Of a stretch of 64,000 nucleotides of DNA, positions 47,311-58,037 are shown piece after piece. The stretch spans positions 177,133 through 241,132 of the forward strand of contig JAHQIW010000263.1 of assembly GCA_019055375.1 (NCBI GenBank), in the 5' to 3' direction. How positions within the stretch are numbered: position 1 is the first letter of the stretch; each line of letters opens with the position of its first letter. The DNA comes from Parelaphostrongylus tenuis. Taxonomy: Eukaryota > Nematoda > Chromadorea > Rhabditida > Metastrongylidae. Under the pieces are notes generated by a model that saw only the letters and a list, made by a program, of their open reading frames with translations, made no database searches and was not told the origin of the DNA. A program made the translations under genes and the position numbers.

Positions 47311-47689
47311 CTAATACATATGTAAGGCTCATAATTCAACATTCCGTATAATTTTGAAATCAGCTCACATTGAGGAACGAAAAGGCTGGAAACTTGGAAT
47401 ATTTTCACTTGCAGTTGGTAAATGTGAACTGAACTTGAACTTTTTTGTAGCAAACTGTAGTATCTTCAAAGGTACAGAATTTGGAAACGCAGAAATGAGC
47501 ACGAGCTGTTTTGGAAAAATTTTCTTGGGGTTTTCTTTTAAAAGACAAATATTGCGTTTGAATAGCTTCGCACTGAATACCTATTTCAAACTCAAAGGAG
47601 TTAGTACATGAAACATTGCATATTAAAATAAATTCTAAACACGCCCAAGAGTGTCACTCACAATGACAGCAATAAACTGAGGAGGGTTT

Positions 47690-47845
47690 GAAAAAAAAAG
47701 AAGAGGACGCGAAGAGCAGCATAGACATTTTTGCAATTTCTCAAAGCAGACGAAAAGTTGTCTTCATCTGTGTTGAGGCAACGAAGATCTAGATCCACCA
47801 TTCTACCGTAAAATGACGTTTCTGTGTTAGCTGCAGAAACAAGAA
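47690..47845 (-). CDS. possible exon, unknown
   Basis: On the - strand an acceptor (tttctgcag) or a signal-peptide-like start (MTSMMLILVSA) precedes TETSFYGRMVDLDLRCLN and NFSSALRNCKNVYAALR, then a poly-T tract. It contains two cysteines. It could be a small secreted protein or an exon; the end is unclear. Confidence 0.3.
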
Positions 47846-47939
47846 TTAACATCATACTGGTCAAGTACAGAAAAAAAATTATATAGATTATTCATTATCA
47901 GCAATCTTCGTTAACGAGGGTGATCTAGGGAGCACCAAT

Positions 47940-48060
47940 TGCTGTAAACTCAATTAAGCGGAAAGCGTAATGCAGTGAAGACTAACTGAGCCTCCCGAAA
48001 AAAATAATCGCTGGTTCGAAGCCACCTTCCAGGTTTTGCTCGTATCTCAGCACTCTTATC
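47940..48060 (+). repeat. decayed tRNA-like repeat
   Basis: aagcggaaagcgtaatgcag (A-box region), gctggttcgaagccacc (B box), and the tail ggttttgctcgtatctcagc, which resembles 17312 and 24710. The B box is well kept. Confidence 0.45.
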
Positions 48061-48064
48061 ATTG

Positions 48065-49140
48065 AATTCCAATAGCTTTTTCATAGTTTCTCTCCGTTCT
48101 AAGTTATCGGATAATCGCAAAGATGTTCTAATTTCTTTTCTGCAATTTATGACGAAGCTTTAAAACCCCATTATTATCGAAATTGTCCCGCGCAATTTTG
48201 TACTTACGGTAGGTGTAATTACTTTTTGAATCAGTTGCTCGTTGCATATCAAGGACGAACGAACGATTTCTTCCCAAAAAAGATTGGCTTTTCAAGAGTG
48301 TCATGAAAAATCTTCATTACCAATGAGCTCTTACAGTAACTGAGTTAAGTTTGAAAATAAGTGCGTTAATGTATTCATTTTTGAAGAAATCTATGTTTTA
48401 AAGAAAAAGAATAACCTTTGAGATACCAAGAATCAGCGCGTCAAGCGCAAGTGAATGAACCAACTGTAGGATCAATATCCTCATCGGAACGCTCTGAAAA
48501 GAAATGATAAGGAAAAATTAAGAAAGTGGAATATTTTTAAGCGTGAGTGAAGAATTTGGAAGCATCGGTTACATATTGTCGGACAGTTGACATTTCATCC
48601 CCCCCCCCATACGCATTGATATCAAAGCACCTAATTCGTAACAATGACGTAGAAGGCACGGAAATAAAGAATGCTCTCGGGAGAAAAAATTCTTGGAAGG
48701 TTTCTCAAAAATTGAGGACATCAACCTCATGGGCTATGCGAATGAGCAGAATTGGAATGGTGGAGACAGATGACGGTCGGTAAGGTGTCTCAAAGAAGGA
48801 CAAACTGTTGAAGCAAGAAGTAATTATCGACGAGATACGATCTCGTTTCGTGCCACCACACCAAAAAAGAAGGCATCGTCGATATCGGCAACAAATGTCA
48901 AGCGAACTCTTCAAATTTCCACAAAGGAATCGACATCGCCTAGAACGTTATTATGAGTGGCCAATACATTAGTTGCCTGCATGCGTCACGAGTCTAAATG
49001 GATTTAAAATCACCCATGGATACCCAAAAAACTGACTTCCTTCTCTGAACGCGCAAAGAAATCTATACAATAATAGCTACATTAGGAAGTGGTACCAATA
49101 GCCAAGTAGCAAAAATATCTAGGTTTATTACCTCTCCTCT
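48065..49140. other. intergenic, possible weak exons
   Basis: Around 48690-48950 several + frames are open (for example EIRSRFVPPHQKRRHRR) but they conflict and none has consistent splice sites. A run of nine C lies at about 48600-48608. Confidence 0.3.
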
Positions 49141-49145
49141 CATAG

Positions 49146-49380
49146 TACATACAAAAAGGCGCTTGTTAAAAACATGTTCTGTACAATGGCCAGTGTGTGT
49201 AGTGGAAGAGACAGATGGTAGAATACTTGAACCTGGCTCGGGATATAGCCATTTTCAATGGCTACGAAAGTGTAACTCCTCGGTATAGGTTAAGAGGGAA
49301 TAGCGCACTCCTAAACGATAATTCTAACGAAAGCAAGGCCCCGTTAATTCCCCCTTTTCTTCCCAAACGAGATAAGTATA
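49146..49380. repeat. 235-bp direct repeat, copy 1
   Basis: It is about 97% identical to 49585-49819 at a constant offset of 439 with no gaps. Both contain aaggcgcttgttaaaaacat, ggccagtgtgtgtagtggaa and ttaagagggaatagcgcact. Confidence 0.95.
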
Positions 49381-49584
49381 GCTATAAAACGTCGTTTGAA
49401 AAGGACAGACTTGGAGAAATCTGTAACACTTAGTGAATACCATTGAATAATCGAAAGAATCAACTAATTTGCTGCTCATGTACCGACCGTTCGGAATGAA
49501 TGTCTTTTGGGCCAAATAAGTCCTGATTACACATCGGTTAACCAGTAAGCCAATAAAACGAGCATAAAATAGTTCCTTAATCCC

Positions 49585-49819
49585 TACATACGAAAAGGCG
49601 CTTGTTAAAAACATGTTCTGTACAATGGCCAGTGTGTGTAGTGGAAGAGACAGATGGTAGAATCCTTGAACCTGGCTCGGGATATAGCCATTTTCAATGG
49701 CTACAAAAGTGTAACTCCTCGGTATAGGTTAAGAGGGAATAGCGCACTCCTAGACAATAATTCTAACGAAAGCAAGGCCCCGTTAATTCCCCCTTTTCTT
49801 CCCAAATGAGATAAGTATA
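49585..49819. repeat. 235-bp direct repeat, copy 2
   Basis: Partner of 49146-49380; seven or so substitutions between them. The 204-bp sequence in between is unique. It could be a very short LTR-like element or a local duplication; no TG...CA ends or primer-binding site were seen. Confidence 0.95.
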
Positions 49820-49824
49820 TTATT

Positions 49825-50785
49825 CATTCTGCTCAACACACTCCATATACACTCTTGTCAAAGTGCGGCTTCCATTTGTGGCATATCAATAACTAACTGC
49901 TGAAAAAAAATCTACAAAGCATAAACAAGCCCTGAAAATGCCTCCAAAAAATGTTTGGGCGTGAAGTTCACTGTGGTGAAATTAGAGAACTGCTTTTTTA
50001 TTGACAAGAATGCATTAGTATAAACAGTTTTCATTTTGAACTTCTATGTTCACCGTAAGCCGAGACGCTCTTCATTTTGAAGGAAAACTTTCATCGCCCA
50101 AAAGTAAGTGCAAGACTAGCAATCATCAATGGTACAATAGAGAACATCATTATAGAGTCATGAACAACACGCCGCTCCTCCGACTGTTCCGTGTTTGGAA
50201 GTGTATTTGCGATAAGCACTCCAGAGATGAGATGTAATTTTCTCTGCGTTACTATAGCGTTCTGAAAAGGCCGTCTCAGAAACAAAGCACAATATTCAAC
50301 TCGCTGTTTTACAAACTATCAAAGGACTATGAAAGGACGCTTTTTGTTTTTTCTAGAGTTTAGTAGTCATCAATAGCTTAAATACAAATGATTTCAAAGA
50401 CATACTTTTGTATAACAAAGGTAGGAAAGGTATAACATACTTTCGTTTCAAAAAGGACTCCTTTCTATATTGTAGCGGAAGAAAGAGAATTGCATTTCGC
50501 ACTTGGTGCGCTTCTTTTCGAAATATGGATGAAATTCGCCATATTGGTTTTGCAACATAACGGTTATAGATCGGTATGAGTTTAGTTGATTCTGAACCTA
50601 AGTTTACAGATGCTCTGCTCTGTCGTTCTGTAGGCATAGGATTTATATTACCAAAAATCCGCTAACAAGCCTAAGTCCAAATCAAGCAGCCTAGGGCTAT
50701 ACACGTTTTTCGTTCATGATCGTGTGAAGGAATTTTTGAAGTAACAGAGTCATACGTTCTATCTACATTCCGACAGCATATTTTG
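49825..50785. other. intergenic, nothing firm
   Basis: At 50470-50700 fragments resemble the 8.3-kb repeat family (gcatttcgcacttggtgcg; agcagcctaggg). No gene was found. Confidence 0.3.
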
Positions 50786-50817
50786 AACCTTTCATAAGGT
50801 TTGATATGGCATCTCTA

Positions 50818-50869
50818 GCACTAGATGTACGATTTGACTTTCAGTAATGTCAAGCCTCATCAGCAGCAC
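50818..50869 (-). ncRNA. hammerhead motif, family 3, decayed
   Basis: On the - strand: GTGCTG, CTGATGA, a long stem II containing TTGAC...GTCAA, then AAAT where GAAA is expected, CGTACATC, TAGTGC. Stem I and the first core half are preserved; the second core half is changed. Confidence 0.6.
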
Positions 50870-51013
50870 GTGCTTTCGGTTCAGCGGGACATCTACATAT
50901 AAGAGAATCGGCGCCGAACAATTTACACTGCTCGGAAAGTGATAAGATCATTTCAGACCTTCAGATCACACTAATTCTCTTATACGGAGGGGCTCGACTG
51001 AAACGAAAGACAC

Positions 51014-51063
51014 GTGCTATTGATGAGGCTTGGTATTAAAAAACCGGAACGTACGTCTAGCAC
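51014..51063 (+). ncRNA. hammerhead motif, family 3
   Basis: GTGCTA, TTGATGA (C to T in the first core position), a loose stem II ending in CCG, GAAC where GAAA is expected, GTACGTC, TAGCAC. Stem I is perfect (6 bp). Two core changes predict inactivity. Confidence 0.65.
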
Positions 51064-51234
51064 TAGAGTGCTATATCAAACCTTATGAATGCCAGCGTTT
51101 TTCAAAAACAGTCGAATAGGAAGCTCTATCTATAGTTCCTTTTCAAAGCGGGTAAAGACTTCAATATCAATGACAAAAGTCACGCGCCACATGTAAAGAG
51201 ATAGAAGAACAGTGCTGCGGGATCCATTGGTTGC

Positions 51235-52286
51235 GTGTCTATCCACATCCACTTACGAATCCTAGCTGACAGGCAATGTATGGCGTGTTTGAAGCATAAA
51301 ATTGTTTTCCCGGCTATAAGAAGAGGTGTTCGACAAGGCGATACAATTTCGCCAAAACTATTCACTGCCACCCTACAAAACGTCATGCGAACATTAGAAT
51401 GGGACGAAATGGGAGTGAAAATTGACGGTCGACAATTAAACCACCTTCGCTTTGCTGACGATATCGTTCTCATAACACCAAACATCAGCCAAGCGGAACG
51501 AATGTTGACCGATTTCGATAACGCCTGTGGAAAGATCGGTCTTCAACTGAATCTAACGAAAACAATGTTCATGAGGAGCGGATGGGTTTCGAATGCCCCA
51601 TTCACGCTCAACGGAACGACAATCTCTGAATGCTCCAGTTACGTCTATCTAGGTCGTGAAATCAACATGATGAACGACCTAGCTCCAGAGTTGAGCAGGA
51701 GGAAACGAGCGGCTTGGGGAACGTTTAAGAGCATCGAAGATGTAGTGAAGAGGACAAAGAACATCCGACTCCGTGCCCACCTTTTCGACTCGACAATTAT
51801 CCCTGCCCTGACGTATGCAGCAGAAACCTGGTCGCTACGTAAGCAGGATGAAAGATCACTTGCCGTTATCGAACGCGCAGTCGAAAGGTCGATGCTAGGA
51901 GTATCTCGTATTTCGCAAATGAGAGAAAGGATCCGAAGTTCCGACCTACGTCAACGATCGAAAATCAGAGACGCCGTTCTACACGCCAGGATATCGAAAA
52001 TAAGGTGGGCCGGACACGTGATGCGCTTCAACGACAACCGATGGACGAGAGCCGTTACCGACTGGATTCCTCGGGACGTCAAGCGCTCTAAAGGAAGACC
52101 ACTGACCCGTTGGTCCGATTTCTTCACGAAAGCGATGGAAGAAAGATATGATGCTCAGCGAATCCTAGAGCGAGGAGGACCCACTGGGCTACTCTTGCAC
52201 GCGATAGGGAAAAATGGAAGAGTTGCTGGTACCCGCTCGAGTCACTCGACGATCAAAGGGACGACAGGTGTACAGGTGACAGGTGA
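51235..52286 (+). pseudogene. RTE-clade reverse transcriptase, 5'-truncated and frameshifted
   Basis: 377-codon frame. Over its first 310 or so residues it is a typical RTE reverse transcriptase: GVRQGDTISPKLF (about 31-43), the catalytic FADDIVL (73-79), GLQLNLTKTMFM (102-113), YVYLGREI (136-143), then the RTE C-terminal SKIRWAGHVMRF and TRWSDFFTKAMEERYD. The endonuclease domain and the first RT blocks are missing; homology starts near 51270. A one-base loss within 52171-52179 shifts the frame: the true C-terminus (THWATLARDREKW...) continues in another frame to TGA at 52284-52286, so the last 65 codons of the long frame (to 52368) are spurious. Otherwise it is open, hence the youngest RTE copy here. 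Confidence 0.9.
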
Positions 52287-52387
52287 TAAAGCACCAAAAC
52301 AGTGTATTAAAAAAATAGACATGGAGTTGAAACTGCCGAAGCTCACGCTACGCAATAGTTACCAATAGTCTGCGAGAGGCGCTTGGT

Positions 52388-52632
52388 TCTACGAGAAACA
52401 CGCGTGTACAAAACACAATTCACTTTTCGCTGCGGACAATGCCATAAGAAGGCTTTTTTGTAAAGAAAATATGTTTTCAAATCAGCGAAATTACGCTACA
52501 AGCTGATTATTATTAGTGTGAGCGATGAGCCCTGTTTTGCGAGAAACACGCATGACAACGCGCGAGGGGTATGAAACACAATTTTATTTCAGTGCTACAA
52601 AGTTGTAAGTGCACCTCTTCAAAAACAAGATA
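52388..52632. repeat. two diverged copies of a repeat module
   Basis: gagaaacacgcgtgtacaaaacacaatt (52391 on) and gagaaacacgcatgacaac...gaaacacaatt (52541 on) share order and spacing to a cgctgc / agtgctac segment. Related modules lie at 13085, 16585 and 59390. Confidence 0.55.
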
Positions 52633-52839
52633 TCTGAATTTTCCGAGGAGACTTGCGAATTACTGATAGCTCAGAGCAGGGTCGTTGTTCAGAGCAGGAA
52701 GGTTCCTTCGAGAAACCCTTTCCGAAATAGAAAAATACCATCGATTCACTTCAGTCATTCTGGAGCATTGTGACAGAACACTGGAATATGGATACCCATG
52801 AGAACCAACAGTACACCATGAAGGTCTCAGCGCTATAGA

Positions 52840-54240
52840 CCCCATCAACGCCGCTAACAAGACTCATTGAAGTTTTGCAGGAGTACACGAAACCGCTCGC
52901 ATCACTTTTTGTCGGTTCAAAAAAACTTTCGACGCATTTGAGACAAATGCAGTCAGAGAAGCCTTGGAAAGCCAGGACATTCCTATTGAACACATAAGTA
53001 TTCTTCGTGTGTGCTGTGTGTGATAGTTACAAGAAAAAATCACCGCTCCAGAACGATAATACTGCTGATATAGGAAAGCGGTTTTGGAGGGGACACCATA
53101 TTTTTTCGAAATTATCTGCCACCCTTCACAGTAGCATACCAACATTATAATCAGGGCAACGTTGGGAGTGGAAATCAATTGTCGACGATTTCATTTTCAA
53201 AATAATTTCAAAAAGAATGTCTAAAGCATAAGCGAGGTTGATATGCTAGGGCCATACACACTTGTATCGGAGTTCTCGCGCTCCTCTCAGTGACCCACGC
53301 CCCATCTTAAGCTCTGCCATTCTAGCAAGGACGGAGGTGTAGGCTTTGAACATTCTTTTTTAAATTATTTCGAATGTTTTTTTGCGAGGTTTTTTGAAAA
53401 CACTCGAAACTATTAATTTTAATTTTCTTCACTTTCCTGATAATATCGCCCTTGTAACAGCAAGAATCGGCTTAAATAGGACGAATGCTGACCGTTTCAG
53501 ACAACGCTTGTAGAAGGATGGATTTGTCTTGAGTAAATCTCACCAAAGCAGTGCTCGTAAGCATTAGAGTGGTTTTGCATGACTCATTCACGCTTAAGAG
53601 AATATTACTTCGGAATTATAGTTAGGTCTACCTGAAATTCACTGTCGATATGATGGATAAATTAGCTCCCGAGTTGAGCAGGGAGGAAGCGAATGGCTTT
53701 GAGAGCTTAGTAAAGAATCGATGATCTGAAGAGAACGAAGAAAATTCGACTTCGAGCGCTTTTTTTAGATTGGAAAATTTATCCAGCTTCAACAAATGCA
53801 TCGGCAACCTGGTCGCTACATAAGCAGCCGTTGCTTAGAAGAACAGAACACTTGTGCGTTGGGCACTTGGAAGGTCGATTTTAGGAGTATCCCCATATCT
53901 CTCAAATGAAATAGAATCTGAAATTCTGACCTGTGTCAGTGATACAAAAATCGAAAATGGCAGTTCCACATTTCTATCTAATGAAAAGTGAGTGAATTTT
54001 TCCAGATTTTCAAACGCGCGAGAAGAAGACTACCGATCCGATGATCAAATTATTTTACAGAAAGCCTAAAAGAAGGCCATAGTGCTTGATGATTTTGTAG
54101 AGCGAAGGGGAACCCATTGGGCTACACGCGATAAGGAAAAAATGGAAGTTTCACTGCTGCTCGCTCGAAGTCACTCAATGATCAACGTGACGACAGCTAC
54201 TCTCTATTTGCACCATAGACCGACATCTGGATGTAATTTT
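52840..54240 (+). pseudogene. old RTE reverse transcriptase copy
   Basis: In shifting + frames: RFKKTFDAFETNAVREALES (the first RT block), GDTI near 53090, the remnant of the FADD block around 53437 (ctgataatatcgcccttgta), then KKIRLRALFLDWKIYPAS and TWSLHKQ corresponding to KNIRLRAHLFDSTIIPAL and TWSLRKQ. Many stops and indels. This copy includes the RT part that the 51.2-kb copy has lost. It lies in the same orientation just downstream. Confidence 0.85.
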
Positions 54241-54244
54241 TCCA

Positions 54245-55240
54245 ACTATAATGAGATGAAAATCACTTGGGGATAGAGATAAGCTCACTTCAATTACGAG
54301 TGGCCTAGATGTGAGTGCATGAAGCTGTTTGATAAGTAGTAGCTATAAATTCGAGAGAAGTGAGTTAGTGATATATCATATGCATAGTCAGCACTAAACT
54401 GTTCATAATTTCTACTGCCGATTGGTGTTCTGTTCGCGTTGCTTCCCGATGTAGTGTATGTGTTCGAACCCAAGAGAGATAAATGGTGCACTGATCTCAA
54501 TCCGGAGACAAAAAGTTTGTATTACTTTTTCTGCTTCTCTTTCGCTTGCTTATTTATTTTGCTTCCTTTCTTCTTGACAATCTATACCTCTGACAGAGAG
54601 TTTAAACGTAGTGTAGCTTTGTTTCTTAGTCGTTTCTCTATTAGCTTGTTTTTACTCGATGGACAGTCGGTCAATGGCTTCTTTTTATTTCATCAATAGA
54701 AAAGATCATTTACCATTGTATTCACTATGGACTAATCCGTCACTATTCTGTGATGGTATACTCTAGAAACAGAAGTGACAACAATGTCAACCGAGTTAAA
54801 TACGATGAACGTAGCAACAACTGTAATTGAAGCAGCATCAAATCTAATTATAGCGACACACAGCAAAAACAGAATCGGCAGAAGCAACAACAACATCAAC
54901 AACAAACAACCTTTGCAATAGATAATCAAGCAAAAACAACCATACCGAACCAAATATAAGCAACAGCAACAACAATAAAGTTGGAAGCAAAAAAGAAGAT
55001 TACATCTATGTTCTCTAAGAATCTCGCGAAATTGTCTCAGAGACTATGACCGAACCCATCAAAATCTTCTTAGCAACGAGCAAAAAAATTATCAATAAGT
55101 TCATGACTTTCTTTTCAAAGTCTCATAAAGTACTCAGATATGCAAAACGTAAAGTTTCAGCGGCATCACCTAACTTGGACAAGGAATTGGAAGATATTGA
55201 GATCGCAAAGAATTCTACATTCTAAGTAGTTGAAGCTATG
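54245..55240. other. intergenic with CAA-rich tract
   Basis: 54780-54985 is rich in CAA and AAC units (aacaacaacatcaacaacaaac). No gene was found. Confidence 0.45.
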
Positions 55241-55244
55241 AGCA

Positions 55245-55720
55245 TATCTTCGTTTTGAGTGTTTTCTTAAGACCACAGCTTCGAATTTCATTATGCCAAA
55301 TAATCATTTTTTGAGCCACGCATGTCAGTGGTCTGTCAATGAGGGCTGACTTATAGAGCACGATACACGTGTTTCGATCTTGCGATCTCGTCAGTTGGAC
55401 AGTTACCCTTTTTCGTCTTTTGCCATCCTGCGTGGGTGCTCCAGTCCCCACACCAAGAGTTAGCGACGGCGAATGTTTTACACTCTATGCCCAGTGAGAT
55501 TATCACCGAACACAGAGAGTTGAACACTCGATTGCTCATGGCTAAGATATCTAATATATCATATCTTTCGCTTCGAGTGTTTTCTTAAGACTACAGCTCA
55601 AATTTCAATATGCCAATAATCATTTTTAGCCACGCATGTCATGGGGTGTGTTAAAAAAAGGGGTGACTTATTTTTTAAGAAACCACATGACATGCGCGGC
55701 TCAAAAATGATTTATTTGGT
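55245..55720. mobile_element. hammerhead element, family 1, copy e
   Basis: A complete monomer (55250-55590; ribozyme on -) is followed by a short palindrome made only of element ends (55590-55720: tgagccacgcatgtc-type sequence and its complement). Box at about 55490 (complement of ggtgataatctcactggg). Confidence 0.8.
55358..55400 (-). ncRNA. hammerhead ribozyme, family 1, core intact
   Basis: On the - strand: GTCCAA, CTGACGA, stem II GATC-GCAA-GATC (4 bp), GAAA, CACGTGTA, TCGTGC. The stem II change from GACC/GGTC to GATC/GATC keeps pairing. Stem I has lost pairing, so cleavage would be weak. Confidence 0.75.
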
Positions 55721-55799
55721 AAGTATGAACATAATGGAAAGAAAGGTCCAAATTTTTTGTCCACAAATACGGACCTCTTAAATGATAGGGAATAAAGTT

Positions 55800-56180
55800 T
55801 TCAGTGTTGATCAATCCCTGAGGGATCTGCCATGCATTTGTTCTCAGTTTTTAACTTCGTTTGAGGTGATTGAATGCATATCTGGCTTTACAATGACTTG
55901 CGGTGGCCTCCCGCTGAACCGAGTCAGTGCTGCTTATCCTGCCAGACAAGTTTGAGTCCAATCTGGTCCTAATCAACCGACCCCGGAGGGATGGATGGCT
56001 TGGTGAACCACGAGAGCGAGATCGAACTTCTTATGGAATCTAATTCCAAAAGTAATAGTCAATATGTGTAGATGGAGTGGGGTTTTGTGGCACTGATACC
56101 GAACATCATGAGCAAGTTGCTTGTTCAACCTCTCATCGCGCTCACACAAAACTTCCCATCCCTGGGGCAGAAAATTAGTA
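55800..56180 (-). mobile_element. tRNA-headed SINE (family B), copy 5
   Basis: On the - strand: a tRNA-like head with gttcaccaagcc and the complement of cgagatcgaac near 56010; the body has ttaggaccagattggac, agcagcactgactcggttc, ggccaccgcaagtcattgta, gcatggcagatccctcaggg, attgatcaaca. It is the most complete example of the body. Confidence 0.7.
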
Positions 56181-56184
56181 CCCG

Positions 56185-56770
56185 ATTTGTTTGACAGTGG
56201 CCATTCACCGCAATCCACATGGAATCTTCAGCTCGGCTAGCTCAAAAACTACATGGAGAACCGGCCCAAATAGCTATCACAGATATTCAAGTCAAAAGGA
56301 AAATCCTTACGCACTAGGTCGACCTGCGACTCAAATGTTCCAAGACTTTCGAGGAAGATGGATGAGGAGGATCTGTATAGTAGATTTGCAACACGGGCCA
56401 CATAAAAAATATGTATGTATTTGAGAGATCTCAAATATCAATTCAATTTCTTCCTAATATGAAATTGTATGATATCTATAACAAAATTTGGTCTGATCCT
56501 GTGAATCGAGTTATAGAAGCTCATCGTTCATCGAGGTCGGGTGATTGCCGTCACAGATATTTGGCACGACAGAAAAGCTGACTCAATAGAAATAGACCAT
56601 TGTGAGGAACTGTGTAGTTCGAATAAGCATTTAGAGAAGTCTACGATATCGATACCTTCCAATCGACTATTTGGAAACTTCGCTGAAAAATTCAATGTAA
56701 TGTGATGGAAGTTTTACCTCTTGCCATACAGATTTCCTGAAAGGTTCGAAACACTATAACAGACTATATT
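56185..56770. other. intergenic, nothing recognised
   Basis: The 77-codon + frame at 56191 has no support. Confidence 0.3.
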
Positions 56771-56774
56771 GAAT

Positions 56775-57045
56775 TTTGAGCGAGGTCTTAAGATAGCCGA
56801 TTGGAAGGTATTGCTATATGCCGTTTATACCAGACGTGAGCCATCAACTGAAAATCACTCTAAACCGTAGCATCGAGTGATTTTTTCACTTGACGTGGAG
56901 TGATACTTGGTTGGCGCCGCTATCATTAGTTGTAGCGGTGAACCGAAAGGCGCGTGGTACTGATGAGGCGTACGAGAACGCCGAAACGTATGTCTACCAC
57001 TTGAGATGCTACACCAGACTTCTCGAAGGGCTTAAAATATTCCAT
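56775..57045 (+). mobile_element. hammerhead element, family 4
   Basis: A single unit: gtttataccagacgtgagcc, box gagtgattttttcacttgac (56877 on), a short hairpin ccgctatcattagttgtagcgg, gaaccgaaaggcg, then the ribozyme and the tail cttgagatgctac. There is no inverted partner ribozyme. The order of blocks matches families 1-3 and 5. Confidence 0.75.
56954..57000 (+). ncRNA. hammerhead ribozyme, family 4, fully canonical
   Basis: Stem I GTGGTA (56954-56959) pairs with TACCAC (56995-57000). Core CTGATGA (56960-56966). Stem II GGCGT / ACGCC (56967-56971, 56978-56982) with loop ACGAGA. GAAA (56983-56986). Short stem III from CGTATG, triplet GTC, cleavage predicted between 56994 and 56995. Every required core position is present. 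Stem III is minimal (A-U, C-G, then G-U and U-A if dimeric), as in hammerheads of Penelope-like elements and retrozymes. Confidence 0.92.
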
Positions 57046-57049
57046 CAAT

Positions 57050-57830
57050 ATACGTTATCAAATAGAGTGACACGCATGGCGCGTTTTTGCACGATTGGCA
57101 CAAATGCACTTTATTCTTTACCTCTTAGTGAAAGAAAGTGGTAGAAAAAATGTATCTGCTTATCTAATCGGTCTTGAGCCTCTCATCCTAATCACATTTC
57201 TTTCCTAGTCCTTTTTTTTTCTACGAGCTTTTGCTAAAAAACGACGCCGTTTGATGTGCTTCAAAGAATCTCTGGATGATTGTATTAAAGTTATCAAAGC
57301 GAAGATTTTGCAGAGAACAAGCTACGGTGTCACATCTCATGCTTAATAGCTTCATCGTCATTATGCTGGTCTGTCAATTGCTGTTGATCAATTCTTCGCA
57401 AAGAAGATATCGCTAACACTTTGGAAAAAAGGCAACATTGAATCACAGGAAGAGTAGAAGGAGAAGTGCCGTCAAAGAGGATACACGTGACAGCGATCTA
57501 GGGTAGATTTGTTTACTTGGCGGTAAACTTAAAGAAAAAGTATTCACGGAGAAATAGAAGAAAAAGTAAAGGAAAAGGATGAGCATATTTTCTTCACAAT
57601 CAAAAAATTGAAGGAAGTGCGTTAAAATTGTGTAGAAACTAATTACAATATGAAAATAAAATAAAGAAATCAGTTTGATTGTTGATATCGCAAGAACCAA
57701 GGTTCACATTGAAATCGGCGTACATAAACCTTGAATAAGTGATTTTTTTCATTCAGCTGACACCTTTTTAGACACTTATTATCGATCTTCATAGAATTTC
57801 TTTATCTCTGTACGGATCCCAGCCTTCAAT
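57050..57830. other. intergenic, nothing recognised
   Basis: AT-rich, no supported frame. Confidence 0.35.
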
Positions 57831-57837
57831 CATTTTT

Positions 57838-58037
57838 TCATTTTCTTCTTGAATGCCGTAGAATACTGGATGAGTGCGTCTTTATGCAATCCCGAGAATA
57901 GGCCGACTGTGCTGTTCCACGGGGCGCTCGTTGGACTGCCGGAGATTGTTGGGAGGGAAGAAGAGGGGGGAAGGGCAAAGTTCGGCCCTACGCGCGCCGC
58001 GACGAGCATCACAACCACTCGACCATGGCGCCCTCTT
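57838..58037 (-). mobile_element. tRNA-Ser/Leu-like SINE (family C), copy 3
   Basis: On the - strand: gcgccatggtcgagtggttg, a body with tctccggcagtccaacgagc, and a tail atccagtattctacggcatt then caagaagaaaatg. It aligns over its full length with 10395-10563. Confidence 0.7.

Larger units (their letters stand above)
50790..51085. mobile_element. hammerhead palindrome, family 3
   Basis: The ends are taaggtttgatatggca (left) and tgctatatcaaacctta (right). The middle carries catataagagaatcggcgcc and the inverted aattctcttatacgg. Box aagtgataagatcatttcag at about 50938. Hammerheads at 50818-50869 (-) and 51014-51063 (+). Confidence 0.75.

Noticed and set aside
49146..49819. LTR retrotransposon
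   Set aside because: The paired direct repeats lack TG...CA ends, primer-binding site, polypurine tract and coding sequence; kept only as a direct repeat.
49146..49819. CRISPR-like or satellite array
   Set aside because: Only two repeat units with one spacer, in a eukaryotic genome.
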